Positions 1 through 5,346 of a stretch of 7,393 nucleotides of DNA are shown here, piece by piece (position 1 is the stretch's first letter; every line of letters starts with the position of its first letter). The DNA is from Deltaproteobacteria bacterium (GTDB lineage Bacteria; Bdellovibrionota_C; UBA2361; OMII01). The notes beneath the pieces were generated by a model that saw only the letters and a program-made list of their open reading frames with translations, was not told where the DNA came from and searched no databases. The translations under genes and the position numbers were made by a program. The stretch spans positions 1-7,393 of the forward strand of contig JALRCK010000101.1 of the NCBI GenBank assembly GCA_023262305.1, in the 5' to 3' direction.

Positions 1-1
1 G

Positions 2-184
2 GCGCTCCAACAGTGGGGGCGTTTGGGGCGACGGGATGAGCTCGGCAATATGACATACCTGTGTACTGCCCCCGAGGAGCACGGCAAATTCTTGTCGGTA
101 CTCAGGAAAGTTGCCGAATTTTATCGTATGCTTAATGCTGAACGGCAGGCGATTATCGACCTTTATGCCGCTCGTCCCAAGTAA
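2..184 (+). CDS. 3' end of an unrecognised protein gene (60 residues visible)
   Basis: An open frame runs from the left edge to a TAA at 182-184 and carries 60 residues, so this is probably the C-terminal part of a gene that begins outside the window. The visible part is polar and mostly helical by composition, with a middle stretch rich in Lys, Glu and Leu and the ending AARPK. It has no membrane segment and no motif I recognise. An in-frame ATG at 50 could start a 44-residue protein, but no clear Shine-Dalgarno sequence precedes it, so a truncated longer gene is the better reading. It lies 68 bp upstream of the DoxX-like gene on the same strand and might share its transcript. No function is proposed. 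Confidence 0.55.
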   Translation, partial: ALQQWGRLGRRDELGNMTYLCTAPEEHGKFLSVLRKVAEFYRMLNAERQAIIDLYAARPK

Positions 185-252
185 AAACCCCCTGCCGAGC
201 CTCTCTCAATCCTGATACTCTCAAGTCTAGTAGACCGTCGTAGGGGAGAGTC

Positions 253-624
253 ATGACAGCATTAATTATCCTAAGCCAGCTCATCATCGCGCTCGGTATC
301 TATAACGTTTGGCTTTTCAGGCTTAATAAAGAGACAGCATGGCGCGGTGGGGACGCAAAGACCATGGAGGAGGAGTTCCATACCTATGGGCTTTCGACAA
401 CCTGCATGAAGATTGTCGGAGTTGTCAAAGTGTTGATGGCCACCTTCCTTATCGTGGGGATCTGGTATCCTCCCTTTACGACAATAGGTGCTACGATTAT
501 GGCCGCCTTGATGTTGGCCGCAGTAATGATGCACATGAAAGTGAAAGATCCGGTACGGAAGTCTATACCGGCCGCCTCATTGCTCCTCCTCTCTTTGATA
601 GTAGCTTGCACAAATCAAGGGTAA
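253..624 (+). CDS. DoxX-like family small integral membrane protein
   Basis: This 123-residue protein has four hydrophobic segments, at about residues 3-22, 52-71, 74-94 and 105-119. That is the topology and length of the DoxX-like (DoxX_2 type) family. The stretch at 92-106 (MMHMKVKDPVRKSIP), after the third helix, matches the family's typical MHxKVxDPxxKSxPA pattern. The start is well supported: the purine-rich AGGGGAGAG at 242-250 lies directly upstream of the ATG. Members sit in the inner membrane. Some relatives take part in quinone-linked redox or thiosulfate oxidation complexes, but most small DoxX-like proteins have no assigned role, so no reaction is claimed. The next gene is 216 bp away, so it is probably the last gene of its transcript. 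Family assignment is fairly sure; function is unknown. Confidence 0.82.
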   Translation: MTALIILSQLIIALGIYNVWLFRLNKETAWRGGDAKTMEEEFHTYGLSTTCMKIVGVVKVLMATFLIVGIWYPPFTTIGATIMAALMLAAVMMHMKVKDPVRKSIPAASLLLLSLIVACTNQG

Positions 625-631
625 CCCTTGA
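615..631 (+). terminator. Perfect hairpin with the DoxX stop codon as its loop
   Basis: TCAAGGG at 615-621 and CCCTTGA at 625-631 are exact inverted copies, giving a 7-bp stem. The three loop bases, 622-624, are the TAA stop codon of the DoxX-like gene. No T-run follows, so this is not a canonical intrinsic terminator. It could protect the mRNA 3' end or aid termination weakly. The structure is seen; its role is inferred. Confidence 0.35.
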
Positions 632-735
632 ACGCGACGACGACCACCTCACCGGCCCGTCTCCCGATGAGCCGGGTATCAACAGCTATCCCGATTGAGA
701 GAGCGACCGTGGTTGTGTCACGGAACGTCGATTGC

Positions 736-747
736 TGCATCGATGCA
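736..747. promoter_or_regulatory. 12-bp perfect palindrome upstream of the acetyltransferase pair
   Basis: TGCATCGATGCA is a perfect 12-bp palindrome in the 216-bp gap (625-840) between the DoxX-like gene and the first acetyltransferase, about 95 bp before that ATG. A dimeric repressor or activator could bind such a site, but it matches no operator I can name. The rest of the gap holds a weak CCGGC/GCCGG dyad (652-656 with 671-675) and no open frame that looks like a gene. Confidence 0.25.
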
Positions 748-798
748 CCTTAAAGTTAGTGTCACCGCAGGAAAGAGAACCAAACTGTGCTGTGTTCG

Positions 799-807
799 TG
801 GTATGCT
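799..807 (+). promoter_or_regulatory. Possible extended -10 promoter for the acetyltransferase operon
   Basis: TGGTATGCT matches the extended -10 pattern TGnTATnnT, with four of six bases of the -10 hexamer conserved. It lies 33 bp before the ATG at 841, which would give a leader of roughly 27 nucleotides. No good -35 hexamer is found 16-18 bp upstream. Extended -10 promoters tolerate this, but the call stays tentative. Confidence 0.28.
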
Positions 808-840
808 CGCGTTTAGTAGACACGGCCAAGGCACACACTG

Positions 841-1290
841 ATGATTACCTATCGTCCTGCTGATCCAAAGGTAGACCTAGAGTTTGCCCGGCGAACGCAC
901 CATGCCGCATACCATGATGTTGTTGTTCGGCAGTTTGGCTCTTGGGATCAGGAGATGCAGGATAGGTTTTTCCAACAGGGTTGGACCCGCGCTCCTCAGC
1001 AGATAGTTCTGTTGGACGAAAAGCCAATTGGTGTCATCAGTGTGGAGGAGCTCGATGATCACATCTTCATTCATGAGGTTCAGATTCTGCCAGAGTTTCA
1101 GAAAAGAGGCATAGGTTCACGTATTTTGGGCGACACGCTTGCTCAAGCCAGGCAGGTCGGTAAACTCGTAAAGCTCAAAGTGTTGCGAAAGAATGATGCC
1201 AAAAGGCTCTACGAGCGACACGGTTTCGTCTGCTGGGAGGAAAGCGACACTGACTATAAAATGGTGTGGCGAGACGAGGAGAAAATATGA
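841..1290 (+). CDS. GNAT-family N-acetyltransferase (first of a coupled pair)
   Basis: The 149-residue product has the layout of GCN5-related N-acetyltransferases, which move an acetyl group from acetyl-CoA to an amine. Motif A, which binds the CoA pyrophosphate, is at residues 80-96: a beta strand VQILPEF followed by QKRGIG (87-92), the Q/RxxGxG/A signature. Motif B follows at about 118-129 (NDAKRLYERHGF), with the Tyr and GF typical of the family. Residues 53-70 form the preceding beta strands (QIVLLDEKPIGVISVEE). The substrate cannot be read from the sequence. No strong Shine-Dalgarno sequence precedes the ATG; CCAAGG at 826-831 is the nearest purine-rich stretch. The TGA overlaps the ATG of the next gene. 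Family call is secure. Confidence 0.88.
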   Translation: MITYRPADPKVDLEFARRTHHAAYHDVVVRQFGSWDQEMQDRFFQQGWTRAPQQIVLLDEKPIGVISVEELDDHIFIHEVQILPEFQKRGIGSRILGDTLAQARQVGKLVKLKVLRKNDAKRLYERHGFVCWEESDTDYKMVWRDEEKI

Positions 1291-1754
1291 GTGTTTCGGT
1301 TCAGGTTAAAAATTTTGCCGACTGTCCTGATACGCTGCCCCTGGTTGCCGAGCAGCTCTTCAATGAGTGGTTCTCCTCAAGGTCGGATTGGACCCTTGAG
1401 AGATTGTTAACTCAAATGCGGCAGGGCAAAAGCGATGCTATCCCTCTGGGTCTTGTCGCTTTTGTTGATGGGGAGCCGGCGGGAACGGTGAGCCTACTTG
1501 AGAAAGACCTAGAGGAGTACGGAGAACTCCGTCCCTGGCTCTCCGGGCTCTTGGTGTTCCCAGAGTATCGCGAGCGAGGGGCTGCGCGAGCTCTTGTAGA
1601 GGAGCTCATGCGCGCAGCACAACGCCTAGGAGAGCGTCAGGTCTATCTTTGGACTGAGATTCCGGATCTCTACGCGAAGTTTGGCTGGGTGATCGTTCCG
1701 GAGGTCAAAAGTGAAGGAATGACGGTCGCAATGCGGTTGCAGATCGAACCATAA
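1287..1754 (+). CDS. GNAT-family N-acetyltransferase (second of a coupled pair)
   Basis: The chosen ATG at 1287 overlaps the upstream stop codon as ATGA and has GAGGAG at 1275-1280 at a suitable distance. A GTG at 1266 is in frame but lies ahead of that ribosome site, so it is unlikely to be the start. The 155-residue product shows GNAT motif A at about residues 86-108: strand LSGLLVFPEY, then RERGAA (95-100) and the helix RALVEELM. LYAKFGW (128-134) matches the family's motif B ending. WLSGLLVFPEYRERG resembles many uncharacterised small GNATs. Apart from the fold it shares little visible similarity with the upstream enzyme, so a recent tandem duplication is unlikely. The two are probably translated from one mRNA by coupling. 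Substrate unknown. Confidence 0.88.
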   Translation: MSVSVQVKNFADCPDTLPLVAEQLFNEWFSSRSDWTLERLLTQMRQGKSDAIPLGLVAFVDGEPAGTVSLLEKDLEEYGELRPWLSGLLVFPEYRERGAARALVEELMRAAQRLGERQVYLWTEIPDLYAKFGWVIVPEVKSEGMTVAMRLQIEP

Positions 1755-1773
1755 TTGGGTTGCATGCACGATT

Positions 1774-1823
1774 GAGTCCCGCGGTTGCCTCGTGCTGAAG
1801 CGACGAGGCAACCGCGGGAACTC
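1774..1823. terminator. Long perfect hairpin between convergent genes
   Basis: CCCGCGGTTGCCTCGT (1778-1793) and ACGAGGCAACCGCGGG (1803-1818) are exact inverted copies, separated by a 9-nt loop. The stem continues with GAGT (1774-1777) against ACTC (1820-1823) across one bulged A, giving about 20 bp. It lies 20 bp after the acetyltransferase stop and 9 bp from the stop of the minus-strand small gene, so it can serve both transcripts. Neither strand has a U-tract after the stem. It may therefore need Rho or act as a 3'-end stabiliser, and a dispersed repeat element is another possibility. Confidence 0.6.
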
Positions 1824-1831
1824 TAGCGGCG

Positions 1832-2104
1832 TTACTTCTTGCTCATAACTCCACGAGACACATAAATGGTCTGGTCTTGCAGTTGACCGACCGTTTTCTT
1901 AAAGAGTTTAAGATGATTCGCGTGAATCTCCCGAAGACTGTGTATCTCTGTCTTTGATACGCCAGCTCGTTGTGCCCACCTAAGAATCTTCTTGTGCAGT
2001 CTCTTCTGATTCGGAAGGTCTTTTAGTGGCTTGCTGCCTGTTCGAGTGAGGACGAAGGCTTGGCATGAAGTGCCTTGAGGGCATCGGTGACGGATAGCCG
2101 TCAA
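1832..2104 (-). CDS. Small basic protein of unknown function (TTG start)
   Basis: This minus-strand frame ends in TAA at 1832-1834. The preferred start is the TTG at 2104-2102, because GGAG (2117-2114) precedes it by 9 nt, the same spacing seen for the peroxidase gene. That gives 90 residues. A TTG at 2173 would give 113 residues but has no ribosome site. The product is Lys/Arg/His-rich and soluble, with a Cys pair near the N-terminus (C8 and C14) and a helical middle and end (about 32-78). It has no recognised domain. It lies 89 bp downstream of the TPR-like gene and may share its transcript. A small nucleic-acid-binding or partner protein is conceivable, but nothing shows it. No ATG is available, which lowers confidence. 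Confidence 0.45.
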   Translation of the reverse strand: MTAIRHRCPQGTSCQAFVLTRTGSKPLKDLPNQKRLHKKILRWAQRAGVSKTEIHSLREIHANHLKLFKKTVGQLQDQTIYVSRGVMSKK

Positions 2105-2154
2105 CCTTTCTATCTCCGATATGGCCGTATGGGGATGAAATGAAGCGCTCCGTT

Positions 2155-2166
2155 TCTCACAAAAGT
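2155..2166. repeat. Short inverted repeat between the two unrecognised genes
   Basis: CTCAC at 2156-2160 and GTGAG at 2165-2169 flank AAAA at 2161-2164. The stem extends by one T-A pair on each side (2155 with 2170), so the full element runs a few bases past the listed end. It sits between the stop of the TPR-like gene and the preferred start of the small basic protein. No T-run follows in the minus direction, so it is more likely an operator or mRNA-processing hairpin than a terminator. Confidence 0.3.
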
Positions 2167-2193
2167 GAGACAAATGAGCCGATGTGGGAACTT

Positions 2194-3174
2194 TTACTCC
2201 TCAGAATCGTTGTTCGCCTCAAACGTAGCTCTGAGTGCCTCAATCAATTTAGGATATTCTCCTCTAAGAGCCGCGTACTCTGTGATGCCTTGCAAGGCTA
2301 CATCACGAGCGTTCTCACGGTCGCCGCATGTTGAGTAGTGGTCGGCGAGAGCGGCAAGGCATCTCGCGAAGAGATCTTCTTCCTCGCGATTTACGGCGGC
2401 GTTTGTGGCCGCTTCCTTGAATAGATCAATAGCAGGGGGAGCCTCCAAGGACCCAAGACCACTGACATTCGCGGCATGCTGTGTACGAGCGATCTCGATT
2501 AAGAGTCGGACCGCTCCGCCAGAGCATTCAAAGCTAGAGCCCTTTACTATCCGTTGCGTGAGCGCTGCATATGCTCTCTCAGCTAGCGGTATGGCTGCCA
2601 TAAGAGATTGCAGATCGCCGTCGTCCTCGTGCCTCTCACGAAGCCGATGAATGTGGTTTCTGCACCCGACACTGAGAGACGGGTAGTGTGCCCACCTTGT
2701 AAGTGGCATCTCCTGAATCGCGGTCTCCCACAAATCTTCATTCGGAGACCGGTGGAGCTTTTCAGCGGCGATAGCTGAGTTAATAGCCCAGATCGCCTTC
2801 AACTCCCGGTTGTTATTCACCCCAGTGCTGATCTTTTTGAGTAGGGGAAATGCCGCCGCGACGCAATTGTGTTGGAGAAGGGTGCCTGCGAAGAGGATGG
2901 ACGCGCGGATAACGCTCTCGGGTGGGGGGGCTTGGCGTAAGGCCCAATCACAGGCGTTATGCACATCGACAACAATGTCGTGAAGATTCTCCCTGAAGCT
3001 CTCCCCCAGGAGCTTGGTCGCTCTGTTGAGCGTTGCAAGTGCGCCGTCCTGGTCCTTCTCCCTTTCGCGTAGGCACAATTCGTAGAGGGTCCTCTGCGTA
3101 AAGAGCAGCTCGTCTCGTACCTCAGGGATGGGGAAGGGGGCAGATGTCTTTGCTCTCTGGTAGGGTGATGTCAT
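2194..3174 (-). CDS. Alpha-helical TPR-like protein of unknown function
   Basis: The frame is open from 3342, but the ATG at 3174-3172 is chosen because a good promoter (3211-3239) lies inside the extra upstream part and because those 56 extra residues look non-coding (Gly/Pro/Arg-rich, low structure). The 326-residue product has no signal peptide and no membrane span. After a disordered N-terminus (about 1-18) it is helical throughout, in pairs of amphipathic helices. Residues 270-300 (Leu, Ala, Tyr, Gly, Ala spacing in ALADHYSTCGDRENARDVAL) fit a TPR repeat, and 85-140 resembles more degenerate helical repeats. Such folds usually scaffold protein contacts. No catalytic motif is visible. The start lacks a Shine-Dalgarno sequence. 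The gene is flanked by terminator-like hairpins on the far side of each neighbour, so it and the downstream small gene form an isolated unit. Confidence 0.72.
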   Translation of the reverse strand: MTSPYQRAKTSAPFPIPEVRDELLFTQRTLYELCLREREKDQDGALATLNRATKLLGESFRENLHDIVVDVHNACDWALRQAPPPESVIRASILFAGTLLQHNCVAAAFPLLKKISTGVNNNRELKAIWAINSAIAAEKLHRSPNEDLWETAIQEMPLTRWAHYPSLSVGCRNHIHRLRERHEDDGDLQSLMAAIPLAERAYAALTQRIVKGSSFECSGGAVRLLIEIARTQHAANVSGLGSLEAPPAIDLFKEAATNAAVNREEEDLFARCLAALADHYSTCGDRENARDVALQGITEYAALRGEYPKLIEALRATFEANNDSEE

Positions 3175-3187
3175 GGGCGCACTCGTG

Positions 3188-3202
3188 CGTGGCTGGGCCA
3201 CG
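3188..3202 (-). promoter_or_regulatory. Hairpin at the predicted 5' end of the TPR-like gene mRNA
   Basis: Read on the minus strand, CGTGGC (3202-3197) and GCCACG (3193-3188) form a perfect 6-bp stem with a CCA loop. It falls just after the expected transcription start and 13 nt before the ATG. A 5'-terminal hairpin can stabilise mRNA or limit ribosome access, and here there is no Shine-Dalgarno sequence. Structure seen, role inferred. Confidence 0.3.
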
Positions 3203-3210
3203 GCGGACAC

Positions 3211-3239
3211 ACTATAAATGCCACCAGGACCACTTGCAA
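3211..3239 (-). promoter_or_regulatory. Sigma70-type promoter of the TPR-like gene
   Basis: On the minus strand, TTGCAA (3239-3234, four of six to TTGACA) is followed after exactly 17 bp by TATAGT (3216-3211, five of six to TATAAT). The start of transcription would fall near 3204, about 30 nt ahead of the ATG at 3174. This is the best promoter match I found in the window, and it supports the shorter gene model. Confidence 0.5.
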
Positions 3240-3387
3240 CCGAAGTTTGTCGTGTGCCCTGGAAGTGGCGCTGGCTTGTTGGTGCGTGCTTCTGCGGCGC
3301 ACCATCGCGGTGTAATCCCGCCCAAGTGCAGCGCCCCAGCATACTTTGGAGCGAGACTCTTCCTGTTCTAATTAGCGCGAATCGGTA

Positions 3388-3419
3388 ATAAAAAGGGGGC
3401 TTTTGAGCCCCCTTTTTAT
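3388..3419. terminator. Strong bidirectional intrinsic terminator
   Basis: A 14-bp stem pairs 3388-3401 with 3406-3419 around a 4-nt loop. Its core is five G-C pairs plus one C-G, and the outer part is A-T so each strand ends in a run of five T. It lies 21 bp after the peroxidase stop codon on the minus strand, where it is the natural terminator. It also insulates the TPR-like unit from the peroxidase. This is the clearest intrinsic terminator in the window. Confidence 0.92.
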
Positions 3420-3440
3420 AGCCTGATAGGATTGGCAGCC

Positions 3441-4403
3441 CTACATCAGTTTGCTGGTATCGGTAGCGGTAAGGGAGTTAAGGAACGTTACGATCTCCCC
3501 AACCTGCTCGGGAGTGAGCTTCTTTCCGAGCTGATACTCCGCCATGATCGAGACCGCTTCGTTGAGGGTCTTCACGCTTCCGTCATGAAAGTATGGGCCG
3601 GTCTTTGCCCCATTTCTAAGAGAGGGAACTTTGAACACCATCTTGTCTGTCTCGTTCTTAGTAACTTCGAATCGACCGAGATCCTTGGTCGGATACGGTT
3701 TTACGAGTCCAAGCTTTTGAAACATCATGCCGCCAAGTGTTGCTCCCATGTGGCACGCAGTGCATCCGGTTTGTACGAAGAGCTGAGCGCCCTTTTTCTC
3801 TGCAGGAGTGAGGGCATCGTCTTTGCCCTTGAGGAACTCGTCGAATCGGGACGGAGTGATGAGTGTTCGCTCAAAGGCTCCGATTGCATTGCCTACGTTC
3901 GCATAGGTAACGGGATCCTTTTCGCCAGGGAAGGCTGCGGAGAACTCGGTTGGATAGCTCTTGTCCTTTTTGAGGCGCTCTATCACAGCGGCCTCAGATG
4001 GCATCGCCATCTCAATCGGATTGAGGATCGGTCCGAGCGCTTGTTTCTCTACGGTTGCAGCGCGCCCATCCCAGAACTGTGTCGCATGGAGTGCCGCGTT
4101 GAATGATGAAGGAGAATTGCGACCGCCACGTTGCCCTTTGTGGCCAGGAGATGTCGGCTCGTTATCTACGCCGAAGGTTTTGAGGTTGTGGCATGAGTTA
4201 CACGATACCGTCCCGTCCTTTGAAAGTTGGGGATCGAGGTAGAGCCTCTTTCCAAGCGCTATCTTTTGAGGGGTAATCGGATTCTCTGCGGAGTCTGCTT
4301 GCTGAGGAAGAGGCGCAAAAGCAGCTTTCCATGAAGCATCCTGGGCAAAAGCGTTGGGACAGGTCATGGCGATGATGGTTAGGGAGAGTTTGACTAATCT
4401 CAT
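3441..4403 (-). CDS. Periplasmic di-heme cytochrome c peroxidase
   Basis: The product belongs to the CcpA/MauG di-heme family, which reduces H2O2 to water in the periplasm using electrons from small cytochromes or cupredoxins. The 320-residue protein begins with a Sec signal (MRLVKLSLTIIAMTCPNAFA, probable cut before Q21). Two c-heme sites follow: CNSCH (68-72), the low-potential peroxidatic heme, and CTACH (214-218), the electron-transfer heme. H88 in GHKG matches the second ligand that leaves on activation. FWDGRA (110-115) holds the inter-heme Trp, NPIEM (128-132) the family's catalytic Glu, VPSLRN and PYFHDGS the usual C-terminal signature, and M287 in IMAEYQLG the likely distal ligand of the second heme. 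These features favour a true peroxidase over MauG, which has a Tyr ligand instead. The ATG at 4403 has GGAG 9 nt upstream; a TTG at 4418 overlaps that site and is rejected. It is a single-gene transcript with its own terminator. Confidence 0.95.
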   Translation of the reverse strand: MRLVKLSLTIIAMTCPNAFAQDASWKAAFAPLPQQADSAENPITPQKIALGKRLYLDPQLSKDGTVSCNSCHNLKTFGVDNEPTSPGHKGQRGGRNSPSSFNAALHATQFWDGRAATVEKQALGPILNPIEMAMPSEAAVIERLKKDKSYPTEFSAAFPGEKDPVTYANVGNAIGAFERTLITPSRFDEFLKGKDDALTPAEKKGAQLFVQTGCTACHMGATLGGMMFQKLGLVKPYPTKDLGRFEVTKNETDKMVFKVPSLRNGAKTGPYFHDGSVKTLNEAVSIMAEYQLGKKLTPEQVGEIVTFLNSLTATDTSKLM

Positions 4404-4428
4404 GGTAGAGGACTCCAAAAAAACGGCG

Positions 4429-4442
4429 TGCGCAGGTGCGCA
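4429..4442 (-). promoter_or_regulatory. GC-rich dyad and T7 tract in the peroxidase leader
   Basis: TGCGCA occurs twice, at 4429-4434 and 4437-4442, separated by GG. In the minus-strand mRNA it can fold as TGCGC-ACCT-GCGCA. Five bases later comes a run of seven T (4423-4417) that leads straight into the GGAG ribosome site (4416-4413). The order stem, U-run, ribosome site resembles a weak attenuator, but the stem is only 5 bp and the gap before the U-run is atypical. A protein-binding dyad is an equal possibility. Confidence 0.3.
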
Positions 4443-4625
4443 TCCCCTCAGATGGTACTATGGGATCTATAAAAGGCAACGGGCTTATTTTGCAGAGCTA
4501 AACTCTCCTACCACCGTTCTATGAAACCCATTGCAGCTTGACGCATATACTTAGCCAGGAGCCCCCAACTATGTAGTGGCTAATTCGGATACCCTCGAAC
4601 TGGTCCGAGATCAATCAGGACGTTG

Positions 4626-4650
4626 TCACATCGGTAATAACTGTGATGTG
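4626..4650. promoter_or_regulatory. Nested inverted repeats just before the methyltransferase gene
   Basis: TCACA (4626-4630) is mirrored by TGTGA (4642-4646), and CACATC (4627-4632) by GATGTG (4645-4650), in two overlapping registers. The element ends 8 bp before the ATG and overlaps the TTGTCA at 4623-4628, a -35-like hexamer. A repressor bound here would block the gene. The half-site order is opposite to a CRP site (TGTGA-N6-TCACA), so CRP is not proposed. Confidence 0.3.
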
Positions 4651-4658
4651 GTTCGGGT

Positions 4659-5333
4659 ATGAGCACCCCCAAAGAGCCAGCATGGCTAACCCCGCACTAT
4701 TGGCAAGCTCGCTTCGACAGTGGCGACACCCCCTGGGAACTCGGGCACCCTTCGGTGGTTTTGCTGGAAGCCTTCGACATAGTAAGTCAGCTCGGCTGTC
4801 CGGTATCCGGCACAAAGGTTCTCTCGCCTGGATGTGGAAAGGGATCGGATGCTCTGGCAATCGCCGGTCGAGGGGCGCATGTGGTAGCAGTAGACTGGTC
4901 TCCGATCGCCGTCAACAGCCTTGAGCAGAAGAGATCTGAGATGTCGTCGTCGACGGGGAGTTTAGAAATTCTAGCGGGTGATTTTTTTCAGATCCCGTGC
5001 CGGACTGTTGATTGCGTTGCAGAGCACACGTTTTTTTGTGCGATAGATCCCGCTGCGCGACCGCGTTACGCAGAGCGTATCGCTCAGTGGATTAGACCGG
5101 GGGGATTTTTAGTGGGGAATTTCTTCGTTCTGCCAGACGCCGAAGCCGCTGCTCTTCCCCGGCTCTCGTTGACCCCAGCCGGCGAGGGGCCTCCGTTCGC
5201 AACCACAGTCGCTGAGTTGCATAGGTTGTTCTCTTCCTACTTTACCATGCGTGTGCTTCGTCCCGCTCTCCATCAAGAGAGAGACCGACGACCGGGGATG
5301 GAGTGGGTCGGGATATTTCAGCGTGTCGCATAG
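4659..5333 (+). CDS. TPMT-family SAM-dependent methyltransferase
   Basis: The 224-residue product matches the thiopurine S-methyltransferase (TPMT) family in bacteria, cytoplasmic enzymes that transfer a methyl group from S-adenosylmethionine to sulfur, selenium, tellurium or halide acceptors. Seen in order: YWQARF (14-19) and DTPWELGHP (23-31), the family's N-terminal signature; motif I VLSPGCGKGSDAL (54-66), the SAM-binding loop; the acidic D79 ending strand 2; AGDFF (106-110); AEHTFFCAIDP (121-131), a hallmark of the family; and PGGFL (147-151). Length is usual for the group. An in-frame TGA at 4644-4646 fixes this ATG as the first, although the ribosome site is weak (GGTTCGGG). The gene diverges from the peroxidase, which fits a stress or detoxification setting without proving it. 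The substrate cannot be decided between thiols, metalloids and halides. Confidence 0.88.
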   Translation: MSTPKEPAWLTPHYWQARFDSGDTPWELGHPSVVLLEAFDIVSQLGCPVSGTKVLSPGCGKGSDALAIAGRGAHVVAVDWSPIAVNSLEQKRSEMSSSTGSLEILAGDFFQIPCRTVDCVAEHTFFCAIDPAARPRYAERIAQWIRPGGFLVGNFFVLPDAEAAALPRLSLTPAGEGPPFATTVAELHRLFSSYFTMRVLRPALHQERDRRPGMEWVGIFQRVA

Positions 5334-5346
5334 TGCTGCGAAAGTT

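Larger units (their letters stand above)
4404..4658. promoter_or_regulatory. Divergent control region, peroxidase / methyltransferase
   Basis: This 255-bp gap separates two divergent starts and must carry both promoters. On the minus strand TATAGA (within 4475-4485) is a plausible -10 for the peroxidase but lacks a good -35. On the plus strand TATACT at 4546-4551 and TTGTCA at 4623-4628 resemble -10 and -35 hexamers but pair with nothing at the right spacing. I cannot assign either promoter with confidence, and I recognise no FNR, Fur or OxyR box. Confidence 0.4.

Noticed and set aside
339..698. A 119-codon plus-strand frame overlapping the DoxX-like gene
   Set aside because: It is out of frame with a clear membrane protein, has mixed charged and His-rich low-order sequence, and runs into intergenic DNA.
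201..703. CTCTCTCAATC at 201-211 and its inverse at 693-703 flanking the DoxX-like gene, like terminal repeats of a mobile element
   Set aside because: An 11-bp match is expected several times by chance in a window of this size, there is no target-site duplication, and no transposase is present.
1266..1286. GTG at 1266 as the start of the second acetyltransferase
   Set aside because: It precedes the GAGGAG ribosome site at 1275-1280, while the ATG at 1287 has proper spacing and the common ATGA overlap.
2405..2650. Plus-strand frame opposite the TPR-like gene
   Set aside because: A shadow of the minus-strand coding region; its Ser/Ala/Arg-rich content is typical of antisense frames.
3432..4106. 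A 224-codon open frame on the plus strand
   Set aside because: It lies antisense within the peroxidase gene, whose heme sites and signal peptide prove the minus-strand reading. The translated sequence is Cys- and His-rich without any domain and has no ribosome site.
4626..4646. CRP-like site upstream of the methyltransferase
   Set aside because: The half-sites are in the opposite order (TCACA then TGTGA) and 11 bp apart, so they do not fit TGTGA-N6-TCACA.
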